From positions 1,860,001-1,924,000 of the forward strand of contig NZ_PYFW01000001.1 of NCBI RefSeq assembly GCF_003020125.1: a DNA stretch of 64,000 nucleotides, written 5' to 3'. The position numbers were made by a program, and so were the translations under genes. The notes below the pieces were generated by a model that saw only the letters and a program-made list of their open reading frames with translations, was not told the origin of the DNA and searched no databases. The stretch's first letter is position 1, and each line of letters opens with the position of its first letter. Below are positions 6,770 to 15,863 of this stretch, piece after piece. The DNA comes from Bradyrhizobium sp. MOS003. Its GTDB lineage: Bacteria; Pseudomonadota; Alphaproteobacteria; Rhizobiales; Xanthobacteraceae.

Positions 6770-9025
6770 ATGCCATCGCGCCTGCTCCGATCCGTCGGCC
6801 TCGTTCTCGCGGCGCTTGTCTTCACCACCATTGCGGCTAGTGCGGAGGCTGGCAAAGCGTCCGGCCCGTCCGAATTCCTGCTGATCGTGCAGATCGTGCT
6901 GCTGATCGCGGTCGGCCGCGGCCTCGGCGAGATCATGCAGCGGATCGGCCAGCCCTCGGTGATCGGCGAATTGCTCGCCGGCATCATCCTGGGCCCGTCG
7001 TTGTTCGGCTGGATCTGGCCGGAGGCGCAGCACGCGATTTTCCCCAAAACGCCCGAGCAGAAGGCGATGATCGACGGCATCGCGCAGGTGGGCATCCTGT
7101 TGCTCCTGTTGCTGACGGGCATGGAGACCGACCTCAAGCTGGTGAAGAAGGTCGGCAAGGCGGCGATATCGATTTCGATCGCCGGCATCCTCGTGCCGTT
7201 CGCGTGCGGCTTCGCGCTCGGCGAATTCCTGCCTGACGCGCTGCTCCCCAACCCGCAGGCCCGGCTGGTCGCCTCGCTGTTCATGGGCACGGCGCTGTCG
7301 ATCTCTTCGGTGAAGATCGTCGCCGTCGTCGTGCGCGAGATGAACTTCATGCGCCGCAATGTCGGCCAGATCATTATCGCAACTGCCATCATCGACGACA
7401 CCATCGGCTGGATCATCATCGCAGTCATCTTCAGCCTCGCCTCGCACGGCACGCTCGACATCGCTGCGGTCGCCAAGGCGGTGCTCGGGACACTGGCCTT
7501 TCTCGCCGTCAGTTTCACCGTGGGGCGCTGGCTGGTGTTCCAGCTGATCCGCTGGGCCAACGACACGCTCGTCAGCACCGCCCCCGTCATCACCGTGATC
7601 CTGCTGCTCATGGGCGGCATGGCGCTGGTCACGCATCTGATCGGCGTGCACACCGTGCTCGGAGCCTTCGTGGCCGGCATCCTGGTCGGGGAGTCCCCGA
7701 TCCTGACGCGGCAGATCGACGAGCGCCTGCGCGGATTGATCTCGAGCTTCTTCATGCCGGTATTCTTCGGCCTTGCCGGACTGAGCGCCGATCTCTCGGC
7801 GCTCCGCGACCCCTATCTGCTGGGGCTGACCGCACTGCTCGTTCTGATTGCCAGCGTCGGGAAATTTGGCGGCGCCTTCGTCGGCGGCACCGTCGGAGGC
7901 CTGAACACGAGGGAATCGCTCGCGCTGGCCAGCGGGATGAATGCGCGCGGCTCGACCGAGGTGATCATCGCGACCATCGGCCTCACCATGGGAGTGCTCA
8001 GCCAGAACCTGTTCACGATGATCGTGACCATGGCGATCGTGACGACCATGGCGATGCCGCCGATGCTGCGCGCAGCGCTCGCCAGATTGCCGATGAACGA
8101 GGAGGAGAAGGAACGGCTCGAGCGCGAGGAGTTCGAGAAGCGCGGCTTCGTCGCCAATCTCGAACGTTTCCTGCTGGCGGTGGACGAGAGCGTCAACGCA
8201 ACCTTCGCAGCCCACATCGCAGGTCTCATCGCGGGCATGCGCGGACTGCCGCTCACGGTGCTGCATATCGGGAGCCGCGTGAAAGAGCAGGGCGACGAGG
8301 ACAGCCACGAGGCGGTGGTGAAGAAGGCTGCCGAGAAGGTGGCGGCGGATGGAGACAAGGATGCAGGCAGCGTCGACGTCACCACCCGGGTTCGGAAGGC
8401 CGCGCTCAGCGAGGCGATCGGAGACGAGGCAAAGAAGGGATTCGATCTCCTGGTGGTCGGCGTCGACAAGGTCACTGCCACCAAGGATCGTTTCGACCGG
8501 AGCATCGAGGACATCGCGGCGGAGTTCGATGGCTCGCTCGCAATCGTGGCGGTTAAAGGCAAGCATCTGAAGCAGCCGAAGCCTGACGCCCTCAACATCC
8601 TCGTTCCGGTTTCCGGGAGCAGTGTGTCCAAGCGCGGCGCCGAAGTCGCCGTCGCGCTGGCGCAGGCTGGATCGGGCTCGCTTCGCGTGATCTATGTGGC
8701 GACGACGCGCGACAAGGGTGCGCAGCGCGGCGCTTCCCGAGGCCTCAGTCAGGAGGAGGGCATCCTGAAGGATACCAGCGACCTCGCGGCCCGCTACGAG
8801 GTCGACATCACCACGACCTTGCGCGTCAACCGGGCGCCCGAGGCTGCGATCCTCCGCGAGATCGACACGACCGACGTCGACCTCGTGATCATGGGCGTCG
8901 ACCGGATCCAGGCCGATCATTTGTCCTTTGGCGGAGTCGCCGACGCCGTGCTGCGGCAGTCGAAAGCCTCCGTGCTGTTGGTGTCCAGCGGCGAAACGCG
9001 GAAGGCTTCTGCGGAGAAAGCCTAA
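6770..9025 (+). CDS. Cation:proton antiporter (CPA2) with two C-terminal Usp domains
   Basis: A 751-residue inner-membrane protein. Residues 1-26 look like a signal or first membrane segment. Residues ~33-440 form a 12-13 helix CPA2 (Kef/NhaA-like) exchanger with GQPSVIGELLAGIILGPSLFGW, TGMETDLKLVKK and the paired acidic motif ATAIIDDTIGW. Residues ~465-600 and ~605-745 are two universal stress protein repeats, the second ending VDLVIMGVDR...ASVLLVSSGE. It should exchange Na+ or K+ for protons, with the Usp pair as a nucleotide-sensing tail. The frame is open far upstream through two repeats. I chose the ATG at 6770 because protein-like sequence begins there. Its last 4 bp overlap the convergent RND gene. 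Confidence 0.88.
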   Translation: MPSRLLRSVGLVLAALVFTTIAASAEAGKASGPSEFLLIVQIVLLIAVGRGLGEIMQRIGQPSVIGELLAGIILGPSLFGWIWPEAQHAIFPKTPEQKAMIDGIAQVGILLLLLLTGMETDLKLVKKVGKAAISISIAGILVPFACGFALGEFLPDALLPNPQARLVASLFMGTALSISSVKIVAVVVREMNFMRRNVGQIIIATAIIDDTIGWIIIAVIFSLASHGTLDIAAVAKAVLGTLAFLAVSFTVGRWLVFQLIRWANDTLVSTAPVITVILLLMGGMALVTHLIGVHTVLGAFVAGILVGESPILTRQIDERLRGLISSFFMPVFFGLAGLSADLSALRDPYLLGLTALLVLIASVGKFGGAFVGGTVGGLNTRESLALASGMNARGSTEVIIATIGLTMGVLSQNLFTMIVTMAIVTTMAMPPMLRAALARLPMNEEEKERLEREEFEKRGFVANLERFLLAVDESVNATFAAHIAGLIAGMRGLPLTVLHIGSRVKEQGDEDSHEAVVKKAAEKVAADGDKDAGSVDVTTRVRKAALSEAIGDEAKKGFDLLVVGVDKVTATKDRFDRSIEDIAAEFDGSLAIVAVKGKHLKQPKPDALNILVPVSGSSVSKRGAEVAVALAQAGSGSLRVIYVATTRDKGAQRGASRGLSQEEGILKDTSDLAARYEVDITTTLRVNRAPEAAILREIDTTDVDLVIMGVDRIQADHLSFGGVADAVLRQSKASVLLVSSGETRKASAEKA

Positions 9026-12000
9026 GGCTTCACCTCAGCCACCGCCTCAGGCTTCGGCGCCTTCTTCGAGGCGCGCCAGTTTTCGAACCGCTGCACCACC
9101 ACGAAGAAGGCCGGCACGAACAGCACCGCCAGGCAGGTCGAGGCGAGCATGCCCGAGAACACCGTGATACCGATCGATTTGCGGGCGCTGGCGCCGGCGC
9201 CGGTCGCGAGCACCAGCGGCACAACGCCGAGGATGAACGCAAAGGACGTCATCAGGATCGGCCGGAACCGCGCCCGCGCCGCCTCGATTGCGGATTCCAA
9301 AACCGGCTTGCCGTCGCGGCCATGCAGCTCGAGCCCGACCTCGACGATCAGGATCGCGTTCTTGGCCGACAGCGCGATCAGCAAGATCAGGCCGATCTGG
9401 CAATACAGGTTGTTGTCGATCTTGAGCCCGGAGAGGATCAGCATCGGCCCGAGCAGCGACAGCGGCACGGCGAGGATCACCGAGATCGGCGCGTACCAGC
9501 TCTCATACTGGCCGGCGAGCACGAGATAGACCAGCAGCATGGCGAGCCCGAACACCCAGTAGATCTGGTTCGAGACCGCCTTCTCCTGATAGGACATCGC
9601 GGTCCATTCATAGCCGGTGCCAGGCGGCAGCGTCTTGTCGGCGATCTCCTCCATCAGCTTCAGCGATTGGCCGGACGAATAGCCCTGCGCCGGCAGGCCG
9701 ATCACGGTCGAGGACGGATAGAGATTGTAGAGGCTGATCAGCGACGGCCCCGTGGCCGGCGTGATCTTGGCGACGGTGCCGATCGGGATCATGTCGCCGT
9801 TCGAGTTGCGCACCATCATGTTGGCGATGTCGCGCTCGGTGACGCGGAAGGCAGGATCGGCTTGGGTGTAGACCTGGAACACGCGGCCGAACTTGTTGAA
9901 CTGGTTGACATAGGACGAGCCGAGATAGGTCGACAGCGCCGAGAACACCTGGTCCGTCGTCACGTGCAGCGTCTGGGTCTTGACCCGGTCGATCTCGACG
10001 TTGAACTGCGGCACCGACGAGCGGAACGAGGACTGAACGCGCTGCAGCGCGCTTTGGCTCTGGCCGTTCGAGACCATCGCCCCTGTGATCGCCTGCAGCT
10101 TGGCGAAATCGCTGTTGCCGTCGCGCAGCTCGACCTGCATCGAGAAGCCGGCGGCGTTGCCGATGCCCTGGATCGGGGGCGGCGGCAGCACGATGGTGCG
10201 AGCCTCCATGATGGTCGCGAGCTTGTCGTTGAGGCCATAGACCAGCGAACGCAGATCCTCGCCCGGCCCTTTGCGCGCGTCCCAGTCCTTCAGGATGATG
10301 TAGGCAACGCCGGCATTGGCAAGGCTGGCGCTGTTGTCGAGTGCGGAGATGCCGGCGATGGTGATGACCTGCTGAACGCCGGGTGTCTCCTTGATGATCT
10401 CGCTGGCCCGGTCGAGCACGGCTTGCGTCCGCTCCAGCGCGGCGCCGTCCGGCAGCTGCACGGCGGCGATCAGATAGCCCTGGTCCTCGATCGGCAGGAA
10501 GCCCGTCGGCACCCGCGAGAGGCCATAGCCGCTGGCTCCGATGACCAGCAGCGCGAACGAGACGGAGATGGTGGCGTGCCGGCACAGGAAGGTAATCAGC
10601 CTTGTATAGCCGCGCTCGACCTTGTCATAGACCGCGTTGAAGCCGCGATAGAAGAAATTGCGCTGCTCCGGCGGCACCGTCGGCCTCAGCCACAGCGCGC
10701 ATTGCGTCGGTTTCAGCGTCGCCGCGTTGATGGCGGACAGCAGCGCGGTCGCCGCGATCACCAGCGCGAATTGCGAATAGATGCGCCCGGTCAGCCCGGC
10801 GAGGAACGAGGCCGGCAGGAACACCGAGATCAGCACCAGCGTGATGCCGACGATCGGCGCGAACAGCTGGTCCATCGCCTTGATCGCTGCATCGTGGCCG
10901 TTCATGCCCTGCTCGATGTTGTGCGCGGCGCCTTCCACCACGACGATGGCATCATCGACCACAATGCCGATCGCCAGCACGATCGCAAACAGCGTCGACA
11001 TGTTGATGGTGAAGCCGAGTGCCGCCATCGCGGCGAAGGCGCCGATGATGGTGACAGGCACTGTGGTCGCCGGCACCAGCATCGCGCGCCAGTCCTGCAG
11101 GAACACCAGGATCACGACCAGCACCAGCAGGCCGGCCTCGATCAGCGTCATGTAGACCTCGTGCACCGAGGCCTCGACGAACTTGGTGGTGTCGAACGGG
11201 GTGTCGTATTTGATGCCTTCGGGGAAGCGCTTGGCGAGGTCCGCCATCTTCTTCTCGACGGCCTGCTCGACCTGGAGCGCGTTGGCGCCAGGCGACTGGA
11301 ATACGCCGATGCCGACGGCTGGCTGCTTGTTGAGCGAGAAGATCTGGCTGTAGGTCTGGGCGCCCAGCTCGACCCAGCCGACGTCGCGGACGCGCGTGAC
11401 GTCGCCGCTGCTGCCCGACTTGACGATGATGTTCTCGAACTGGCTGGTGTCGTCGAGCCGTCCATTGACGTTGAGCGTGTACTGGAACGCCTGGCCTGGC
11501 GGCGTCGGCGGCGCACCGACCTGGCCGGCTGCGACCTGCTGGCTCTGCTGCTGGATCGCGTTGATGACGTCCTGCGGCACGAGGCCGCGGACCTGCAGCT
11601 TGTTGGGATCGAGCCAGACCCGCATCGAATACTGGCCGGCACCGAACACCGTGACGTTGCCGACGCCGGGCAGACGCGAGAGCTCGTCGCGGATGTTGAT
11701 CGTGGCGTAGTTGCTCAGATAGAGGCTGTCGAATTTTGAGTCCGGCGAGGTCAGCGTCACGAACAGCAGGATTGATGTCGACCGCTTTTGCACGGTGACG
11801 CCTTGGTTCTGCACGGCGCTTGGCAATTGCGACAGCGCGCTGGAGACGCGGTTCTGCACCAGCACCTGCGCGAAGTTGAGGTCGGTGCCGATCTTGAAGG
11901 TCACGGTCAGCGTATAGGTGCCGTCGGAGCCGCTGTAGGACTGCATGTAGAGCATGTCCTCGACGCCGTTGACCTGCTGCTCGATCGGCAGCGCGACGGT

Positions 12001-12180
12001 GTCGATCACAGTCTTGGCGCTGGCGCCGGGATAGCGGGTGGTGACCTGCACGGTCGGCGGCACCACATCTGGATATTGCGCGATGGCGAGATTGAACAGC
12101 GCGACGCCACCGATCAGGATCATCAAGAGCGCGATGACGTTCGAGAGGACCGGCCGCTCGATGAAGAACTTCGAGATCAT
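9022..12180 (-). CDS. RND multidrug efflux permease (HAE1, AcrB/MexB-like)
   Basis: A 1052-residue inner-membrane pump subunit. It begins MISKFFIERPVLSNVIALLMILIGG, the typical TM1. It has the two large periplasmic loops and the proton-relay aspartates in LAIGIVVDDAIVVVEG in TM4, matched by LLIALSAKNAILIVEV (lysine) in TM10. Length is full for the HAE1 family. It would export hydrophobic or amphiphilic drugs by proton antiport as a trimer. It lies 12 bp downstream of the membrane-fusion gene in one operon. No outer-membrane channel gene is nearby, so a TolC-type partner must be supplied from elsewhere. Confidence 0.95.
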   Translation of the reverse strand: MISKFFIERPVLSNVIALLMILIGGVALFNLAIAQYPDVVPPTVQVTTRYPGASAKTVIDTVALPIEQQVNGVEDMLYMQSYSGSDGTYTLTVTFKIGTDLNFAQVLVQNRVSSALSQLPSAVQNQGVTVQKRSTSILLFVTLTSPDSKFDSLYLSNYATINIRDELSRLPGVGNVTVFGAGQYSMRVWLDPNKLQVRGLVPQDVINAIQQQSQQVAAGQVGAPPTPPGQAFQYTLNVNGRLDDTSQFENIIVKSGSSGDVTRVRDVGWVELGAQTYSQIFSLNKQPAVGIGVFQSPGANALQVEQAVEKKMADLAKRFPEGIKYDTPFDTTKFVEASVHEVYMTLIEAGLLVLVVILVFLQDWRAMLVPATTVPVTIIGAFAAMAALGFTINMSTLFAIVLAIGIVVDDAIVVVEGAAHNIEQGMNGHDAAIKAMDQLFAPIVGITLVLISVFLPASFLAGLTGRIYSQFALVIAATALLSAINAATLKPTQCALWLRPTVPPEQRNFFYRGFNAVYDKVERGYTRLITFLCRHATISVSFALLVIGASGYGLSRVPTGFLPIEDQGYLIAAVQLPDGAALERTQAVLDRASEIIKETPGVQQVITIAGISALDNSASLANAGVAYIILKDWDARKGPGEDLRSLVYGLNDKLATIMEARTIVLPPPPIQGIGNAAGFSMQVELRDGNSDFAKLQAITGAMVSNGQSQSALQRVQSSFRSSVPQFNVEIDRVKTQTLHVTTDQVFSALSTYLGSSYVNQFNKFGRVFQVYTQADPAFRVTERDIANMMVRNSNGDMIPIGTVAKITPATGPSLISLYNLYPSSTVIGLPAQGYSSGQSLKLMEEIADKTLPPGTGYEWTAMSYQEKAVSNQIYWVFGLAMLLVYLVLAGQYESWYAPISVILAVPLSLLGPMLILSGLKIDNNLYCQIGLILLIALSAKNAILIVEVGLELHGRDGKPVLESAIEAARARFRPILMTSFAFILGVVPLVLATGAGASARKSIGITVFSGMLASTCLAVLFVPAFFVVVQRFENWRASKKAPKPEAVAEVKP

Positions 12181-12192
12181 GGCTGCGGCCCC

Positions 12193-13389
12193 TTACTTGT
12201 TCGAGGCTTGCGGCTGCTCGATCTTCGTCACCTGCGGATCGATCTTCTGACCCGGGATCACCCGCAGAAGCCCCGCGATGACGACGCGGTCCTCCACCTT
12301 GAGGCCGCCTTCGATGACGCGCAGCCCATTGTCGACCGGGCCGATCTGCACCTTGCGCTGCTCGACGACGTTGTCGCCGTTGACCACCAGCAGATAGCGG
12401 CCGCCCTGGTCGCTGCCGAGCGCGGTATCAGGGACGAGCAGCGCGGTCTTCTCCTGGTCGAAGGGCACGCGGACCCTGACGAAATAGCCGGGCAGCAGCA
12501 CCCGCTTGTCGTTGGGCATGAGGCCGCGCACCGCCAGCGTGCCGGTCGATTGATTGAGGGTCGGCGCGACGTAGTCGAGATGGCCCTCGTGCGGATAGCC
12601 GGCTTCGGTTTGGAGGCCGATCTGGATTGGGAACTGCTTGAGGTTGGCCGGCGTCAATCCCCGGCGGTTCGCTTCGGCGCGAATGCGCAGCACGTCCTGC
12701 TCGTTGACGGTGAAGTTCACGTAGATCGGATCCATCGCGACGATGGTCGCGAGCTGGGTCGGCGAGGAGACGCCGACGAGCTCGCCGATCGAGACCATGT
12801 GGGCGCTGACGATGCCGTCGAACGGTGCCGTAACCTTGGTGTACCCGTAATTGACCTCGGCGAGCTTGGTGTTGGCCTGCGCCTGCTGCAGATTGGCCTG
12901 GGCGTTGTCGCGCGCCGAGGTGGAATTTTCGAGTGTGGCCTGCGAGACCGCCTGGCGCTGCACCAGCTCGGCCTGGCGCTTGTAATCGGCTTCCGACTGC
13001 CGGAGCGAGGCCTGTGCGCCGGCCTCGGCCGCCTGCGCCTGCTCGAGCTTGAGCTTATAGGTCTCCGGCTCGATCGTGAACAGCTGGGCGCCCTGCTTGA
13101 CGAAGGTGCCGTCCTGATAGTCGATCGATTGCAGGAAGCCTTGCACCCGCGCGACGAGGTCGACGCTCTTGACCGGCGCGGTGTTGCCGGTGGCCTCGAT
13201 GTAGCGCGTCACGGCGCGCTGCACCGGCGTTGCCACGTCCACCTTGGGCGGCGGCGGTGCCACGAACGTGTTCTTGTCCTCGCAGCCCGCCAGCGCGACC
13301 ATGGCCGCAGCGGCGGCCAGAGTATTCCGCCCGGCCAGTCTCCACGCTCCATTGCGCCGCGCCGGAGAGGCGGGATTCGATGAGGTCAT
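12193..13389 (-). CDS. RND efflux membrane fusion (periplasmic adaptor) lipoprotein
   Basis: A 398-residue adaptor with a lipoprotein signal (hydrophobic segment then lipobox LAGC). It has lipoyl/barrel-sandwich halves (VARVQGFLQSIDYQDGTFVKQGAQLFTIEPE and FDGIVSAHMVSIGELVGVSSPTQLATI) around an alpha-helical hairpin (~residues 100-165). Beta-barrel and membrane-proximal domains end in VIPGQKIDPQVTKIE. It links the RND permease, whose gene follows by 12 bp, to an outer-membrane channel. I prefer the MTSSNPASP start, preceded by a GGGGG stretch, over a frame-open ATG 25 codons upstream that adds a non-signal-like leader. Confidence 0.92.
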   Translation of the reverse strand: MTSSNPASPARRNGAWRLAGRNTLAAAAAMVALAGCEDKNTFVAPPPPKVDVATPVQRAVTRYIEATGNTAPVKSVDLVARVQGFLQSIDYQDGTFVKQGAQLFTIEPETYKLKLEQAQAAEAGAQASLRQSEADYKRQAELVQRQAVSQATLENSTSARDNAQANLQQAQANTKLAEVNYGYTKVTAPFDGIVSAHMVSIGELVGVSSPTQLATIVAMDPIYVNFTVNEQDVLRIRAEANRRGLTPANLKQFPIQIGLQTEAGYPHEGHLDYVAPTLNQSTGTLAVRGLMPNDKRVLLPGYFVRVRVPFDQEKTALLVPDTALGSDQGGRYLLVVNGDNVVEQRKVQIGPVDNGLRVIEGGLKVEDRVVIAGLLRVIPGQKIDPQVTKIEQPQASNK

Positions 13390-13514
13390 TCGGTAGCCCC
13401 CGAGTATCGTCTGTCGGTGCGGCAGGCTATCAACAAATGTCCGGCCGTGGAACACCATAGCCATGGCAGTCTCCGGCCTTGCGCTGCACAGGGTGGTGTG
13501 GCCTTTGACAGAAT

Positions 13515-13528
13515 TTTGTCATGACAAA
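13515..13528. promoter_or_regulatory. 14-bp perfect palindrome, candidate operator of the RND operon
   Basis: TTTGTCATGACAAA is a perfect palindrome, and an extra half-site TTTGACA lies 4 bp upstream (13504-13510). It lies 125 bp upstream of the RND adaptor start and 96 bp upstream of the divergent binding-protein gene. Such sites are typical of TetR or MarR repressors, but no regulator gene is adjacent, so the assignment is inference. Confidence 0.4.
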
Positions 13529-13624
13529 TCGCTTTTCACTGGGCGCACGATCGACCACAATTGTCTCAAAGGCCGCATGAGCCAGCCGGGAAAAGCCAAG
13601 AAGAAAAGGTGAGGAGACCATGAG

Positions 13625-14416
13625 ATGCCAACGTCCCTTCAGTCGGCCCTTGTCGGCCTCGGTCTCGCAGCGATGGTCGCCATGCCGGCGCTAGCGGACG
13701 GCTTGAAGGACGAGATCGCACCGACCGGCAGACTGCGGGTCGCGATCGCCATCAGCCCCGCAGGCGGGGCGTTCTGGTCGACCAAGACCGAAGCTGGCTA
13801 TGCCGGCGTCCCCGTCGATCTCGGCAAGGCGATGGCCGCACAGCTCGGCGTCCCCGTCGAATATGTCGCGCACCAGAATTCCGGGCAGATCACCGATGCG
13901 GCCGGCAAAGGCACTTGGGACGTCACTTGGCTGCCCAAAGATCCCGAGCGTGAGACCAGGATGATGTTCGGCCCGATCTACGAGGTCGCGGATGCCACCT
14001 ACATCGTCAAGCCCGGCTCGAACGTCACCAGTTTTGCGACGCTCGACCGACCAGGCATCAAGGTGGCCGCCGTCAACGCCACGACCACCATGCGCGGTGC
14101 CATCGCGCATCTGAAGCATGCCGAGGTCACGGGCTATCAGACCTATGACGAGATCTTCGGGCTGCTCAGGAGCGGCGAGATCGACGCTTTCGCATTGTCG
14201 CGCGATCAGCTCAACAAGATGGCCCGGAAGATTCCAGGGACAAAGGTGCTGGACGAGACGTTCAAGAAGACGGTGACCGCCGTCGCCGTCCCGCTCGGCC
14301 ACCAGCAGGCATTGACCTTCGTCACAAAGTTCATGACGGACGCGACGACGAACGGCACGCTGCGCAAGGCCTATGACGATAATGGCCTGAAGGACACGCC
14401 GATCCGGACAGAGTAG
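13625..14416 (+). CDS. ABC transporter substrate-binding protein, amino-acid type (orphan)
   Basis: A 263-residue exported binding protein of solute-binding family 3. It has a signal peptide (residues 1-24, ending ALA), then IAPTGRLRVAIAISPAGGAFW, GYAGVPVDLGKAMAAQLGVPVEYV and a GTWDVTWLPKDPERETRMMFG segment, the usual first-lobe pattern. The second lobe includes ADATYIVKPGSN and DRPGIKVAAVNATTT. The ATG is 8 bp after GAGGAG. No permease or ATPase gene is adjacent, so it is either an orphan receptor or feeds a transporter encoded elsewhere. Divergent from the RND operon. Confidence 0.87.
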   Translation: MPTSLQSALVGLGLAAMVAMPALADGLKDEIAPTGRLRVAIAISPAGGAFWSTKTEAGYAGVPVDLGKAMAAQLGVPVEYVAHQNSGQITDAAGKGTWDVTWLPKDPERETRMMFGPIYEVADATYIVKPGSNVTSFATLDRPGIKVAAVNATTTMRGAIAHLKHAEVTGYQTYDEIFGLLRSGEIDAFALSRDQLNKMARKIPGTKVLDETFKKTVTAVAVPLGHQQALTFVTKFMTDATTNGTLRKAYDDNGLKDTPIRTE

Positions 14417-14567
14417 GCTTGAGTGGGGCGAGACGCGCGATCGGTCGCCTTGTCTTTTACTGTCATCCGCAGGATCGCTTCGCCCGGACGAGAGTTCTCC
14501 TTGTCTCGGACTGGATGTGATCCAAGATCGACTTCCTCTCGTTCTAGTCACCGAGGGAAGCTGTCCT

Positions 14568-14750
14568 ATGAACCAGACGTCGCTTGCGAAGATCTGCCAG
14601 GAAATGGCCGGCCGGGTGCTCGAGCTTCAGCGTGGCCTCAACACACCTGAGCGGCGGTTGGAATTGGCCGATGAATTTCAAGCTACGATCGAAAAATACC
14701 TCGCGTTCGAAAAGCGAAAGAACCGTTTTTCGGTGCGTAAAGACAGATAG
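14568..14750 (+). CDS. Small hypothetical protein (60 aa)
   Basis: The ATG at 14568 is preceded by GAGGGAAG at a good distance, which favours it over an in-frame upstream ATG at 14517. The product is a charged, helical 60-residue cytoplasmic protein ending KRKNRFSVRKDR, with CQEMAGRVLELQRGLNTPERRLELADEF in the middle. I do not recognise a family. The following 200 bp to the next gene are noticeably AT-richer and appear to be promoter region. Confidence 0.6.
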   Translation: MNQTSLAKICQEMAGRVLELQRGLNTPERRLELADEFQATIEKYLAFEKRKNRFSVRKDR

Positions 14751-14958
14751 CGCTGCCTCTGCCAAATCTGGGTTCCGAAATGTTCGGCACGCCGGCGCCG
14801 TGCTTCATTGATTTATTTCGGCTTTTCGCTCTGAAAGTTTAGAGCTGGGAGGAACTCTCGTGGCCTAACGTCCAGTATGTCCGTGTTTTCACGGTTACAG
14901 CGAAGCGCCGCTCAATGGTGTCTAGTTGTTATGGCATTTCAGCCCAAGGGGACCAGAC

Positions 14959-15729
14959 ATGAAAAAAATAATGCTTGCCGGTGTCGCAGTGGCGGCACTG
15001 GCGTTGAGTACCCAGGCTCACGCCGCTGATATGGCGGCAAGGCCCTACGTTAAAGCGCCGCCGCCCGCGGTCGCGGCGGTTTACGATTGGAGCGGCTTCT
15101 ACATCGGCGGCAACGGGGGATACGGCACCAGCCGCAACTGCTGGGACTTCGTGAGCTTCGCAGGTGTGCCCGCTGCGGCAAGCGAGGGATGTCACGATGC
15201 AGACGGCGCCGTCGCGGGCGGTCAGGTTGGATATCGCTGGCAGTCGGCGTCCTGGGTGTTCGGATTGGAGGCGCAGGGTGATTGGGCCGACTTGAACGGA
15301 TCGCGGGTGTCGTCGCCTGCCTTCGTGTTCGCGCCGGGCGACCTCACCATCAATTCCCGGGTGCGTGCCTTCGGTCTTTTCACGGGCCAAGTCGGTTGGG
15401 CTTGGAACAACATGCTGCTCTATGCGAAGGGCGGCGCGGCCGTGGTGGATAGTCGCTACACCCACACCTTCACGGCAACCAATGCGTTGATCAACTCCAG
15501 CAGCGACACGCGGTGGGGAGCTACCGTCGGCGCCGGCGTGGAGTACGGTTTCGCTCCCAATTGGTCGGTTGGCGTGGAATATGATCACATCTTCCTCGAT
15601 CGTCGGACTCTGGGCTTTGCGGCCGCCCCTGCCGGGGTTGCCACGACCAACAGCATCGGTCAGGACCTCGATATCGTCACTGCGCGCATCAACTATCGCT
15701 TCGGCGGGCCGGGCTTGTCGCGTTACTGA
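14959..15729 (+). CDS. Outer-membrane beta-barrel protein (Omp25/porin-like family)
   Basis: A 256-residue protein with a clear signal peptide (MKKIMLAGVAVAALALSTQA, ending AHA). The family hallmark follows: a YDWSGFYIGGNGGYG first strand, alternating beta strands with many Gly and aromatic residues, GVEYGFAPNWSVGVEYDH, and the terminal strand ITARINYRFGGPGLSRY. It belongs to the 8-stranded surface proteins abundant in Bradyrhizobium and Brucella (Omp25/31 type). It probably gives outer-membrane integrity rather than specific transport. The start is the ATG after AAGGGGACCAGAC. A strong terminator follows 62 bp after the stop. Confidence 0.88.
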   Translation: MKKIMLAGVAVAALALSTQAHAADMAARPYVKAPPPAVAAVYDWSGFYIGGNGGYGTSRNCWDFVSFAGVPAAASEGCHDADGAVAGGQVGYRWQSASWVFGLEAQGDWADLNGSRVSSPAFVFAPGDLTINSRVRAFGLFTGQVGWAWNNMLLYAKGGAAVVDSRYTHTFTATNALINSSSDTRWGATVGAGVEYGFAPNWSVGVEYDHIFLDRRTLGFAAAPAGVATTNSIGQDLDIVTARINYRFGGPGLSRY

Positions 15730-15791
15730 GGACCACTGGTCCGGCCGCGGATTTGTCATCATTGATCCCGGCGACGTGAAAATGGGGAGGA

Positions 15792-15818
15792 GGGCGACCG
15801 GTCAAGCCGGTCGCCCTT
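15792..15818 (+). terminator. Hairpin terminator after the outer-membrane protein gene
   Basis: Perfect 10-bp stem GGGCGACCGG / CCGGTCGCCC with a 5-nt loop, followed by TT. It lies between convergent genes and may serve both. Confidence 0.6.
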
Positions 15819-15863
15819 CGCACGAACGGCCATGGCAAACCGGCAAGATTCCATGGCGCGATA

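Noticed and set aside
5155..7755. 866-codon open frame on the minus strand
   Set aside because: It is antisense to the MFS and antiporter genes and runs through repeats. The translation is low-complexity Arg/Asp/His-rich with no recognisable domain, a typical high-GC shadow.
9322..11739. 805-codon plus-strand open frame
   Set aside because: Lies wholly antisense to the RND permease, whose full family length and motifs are clear.
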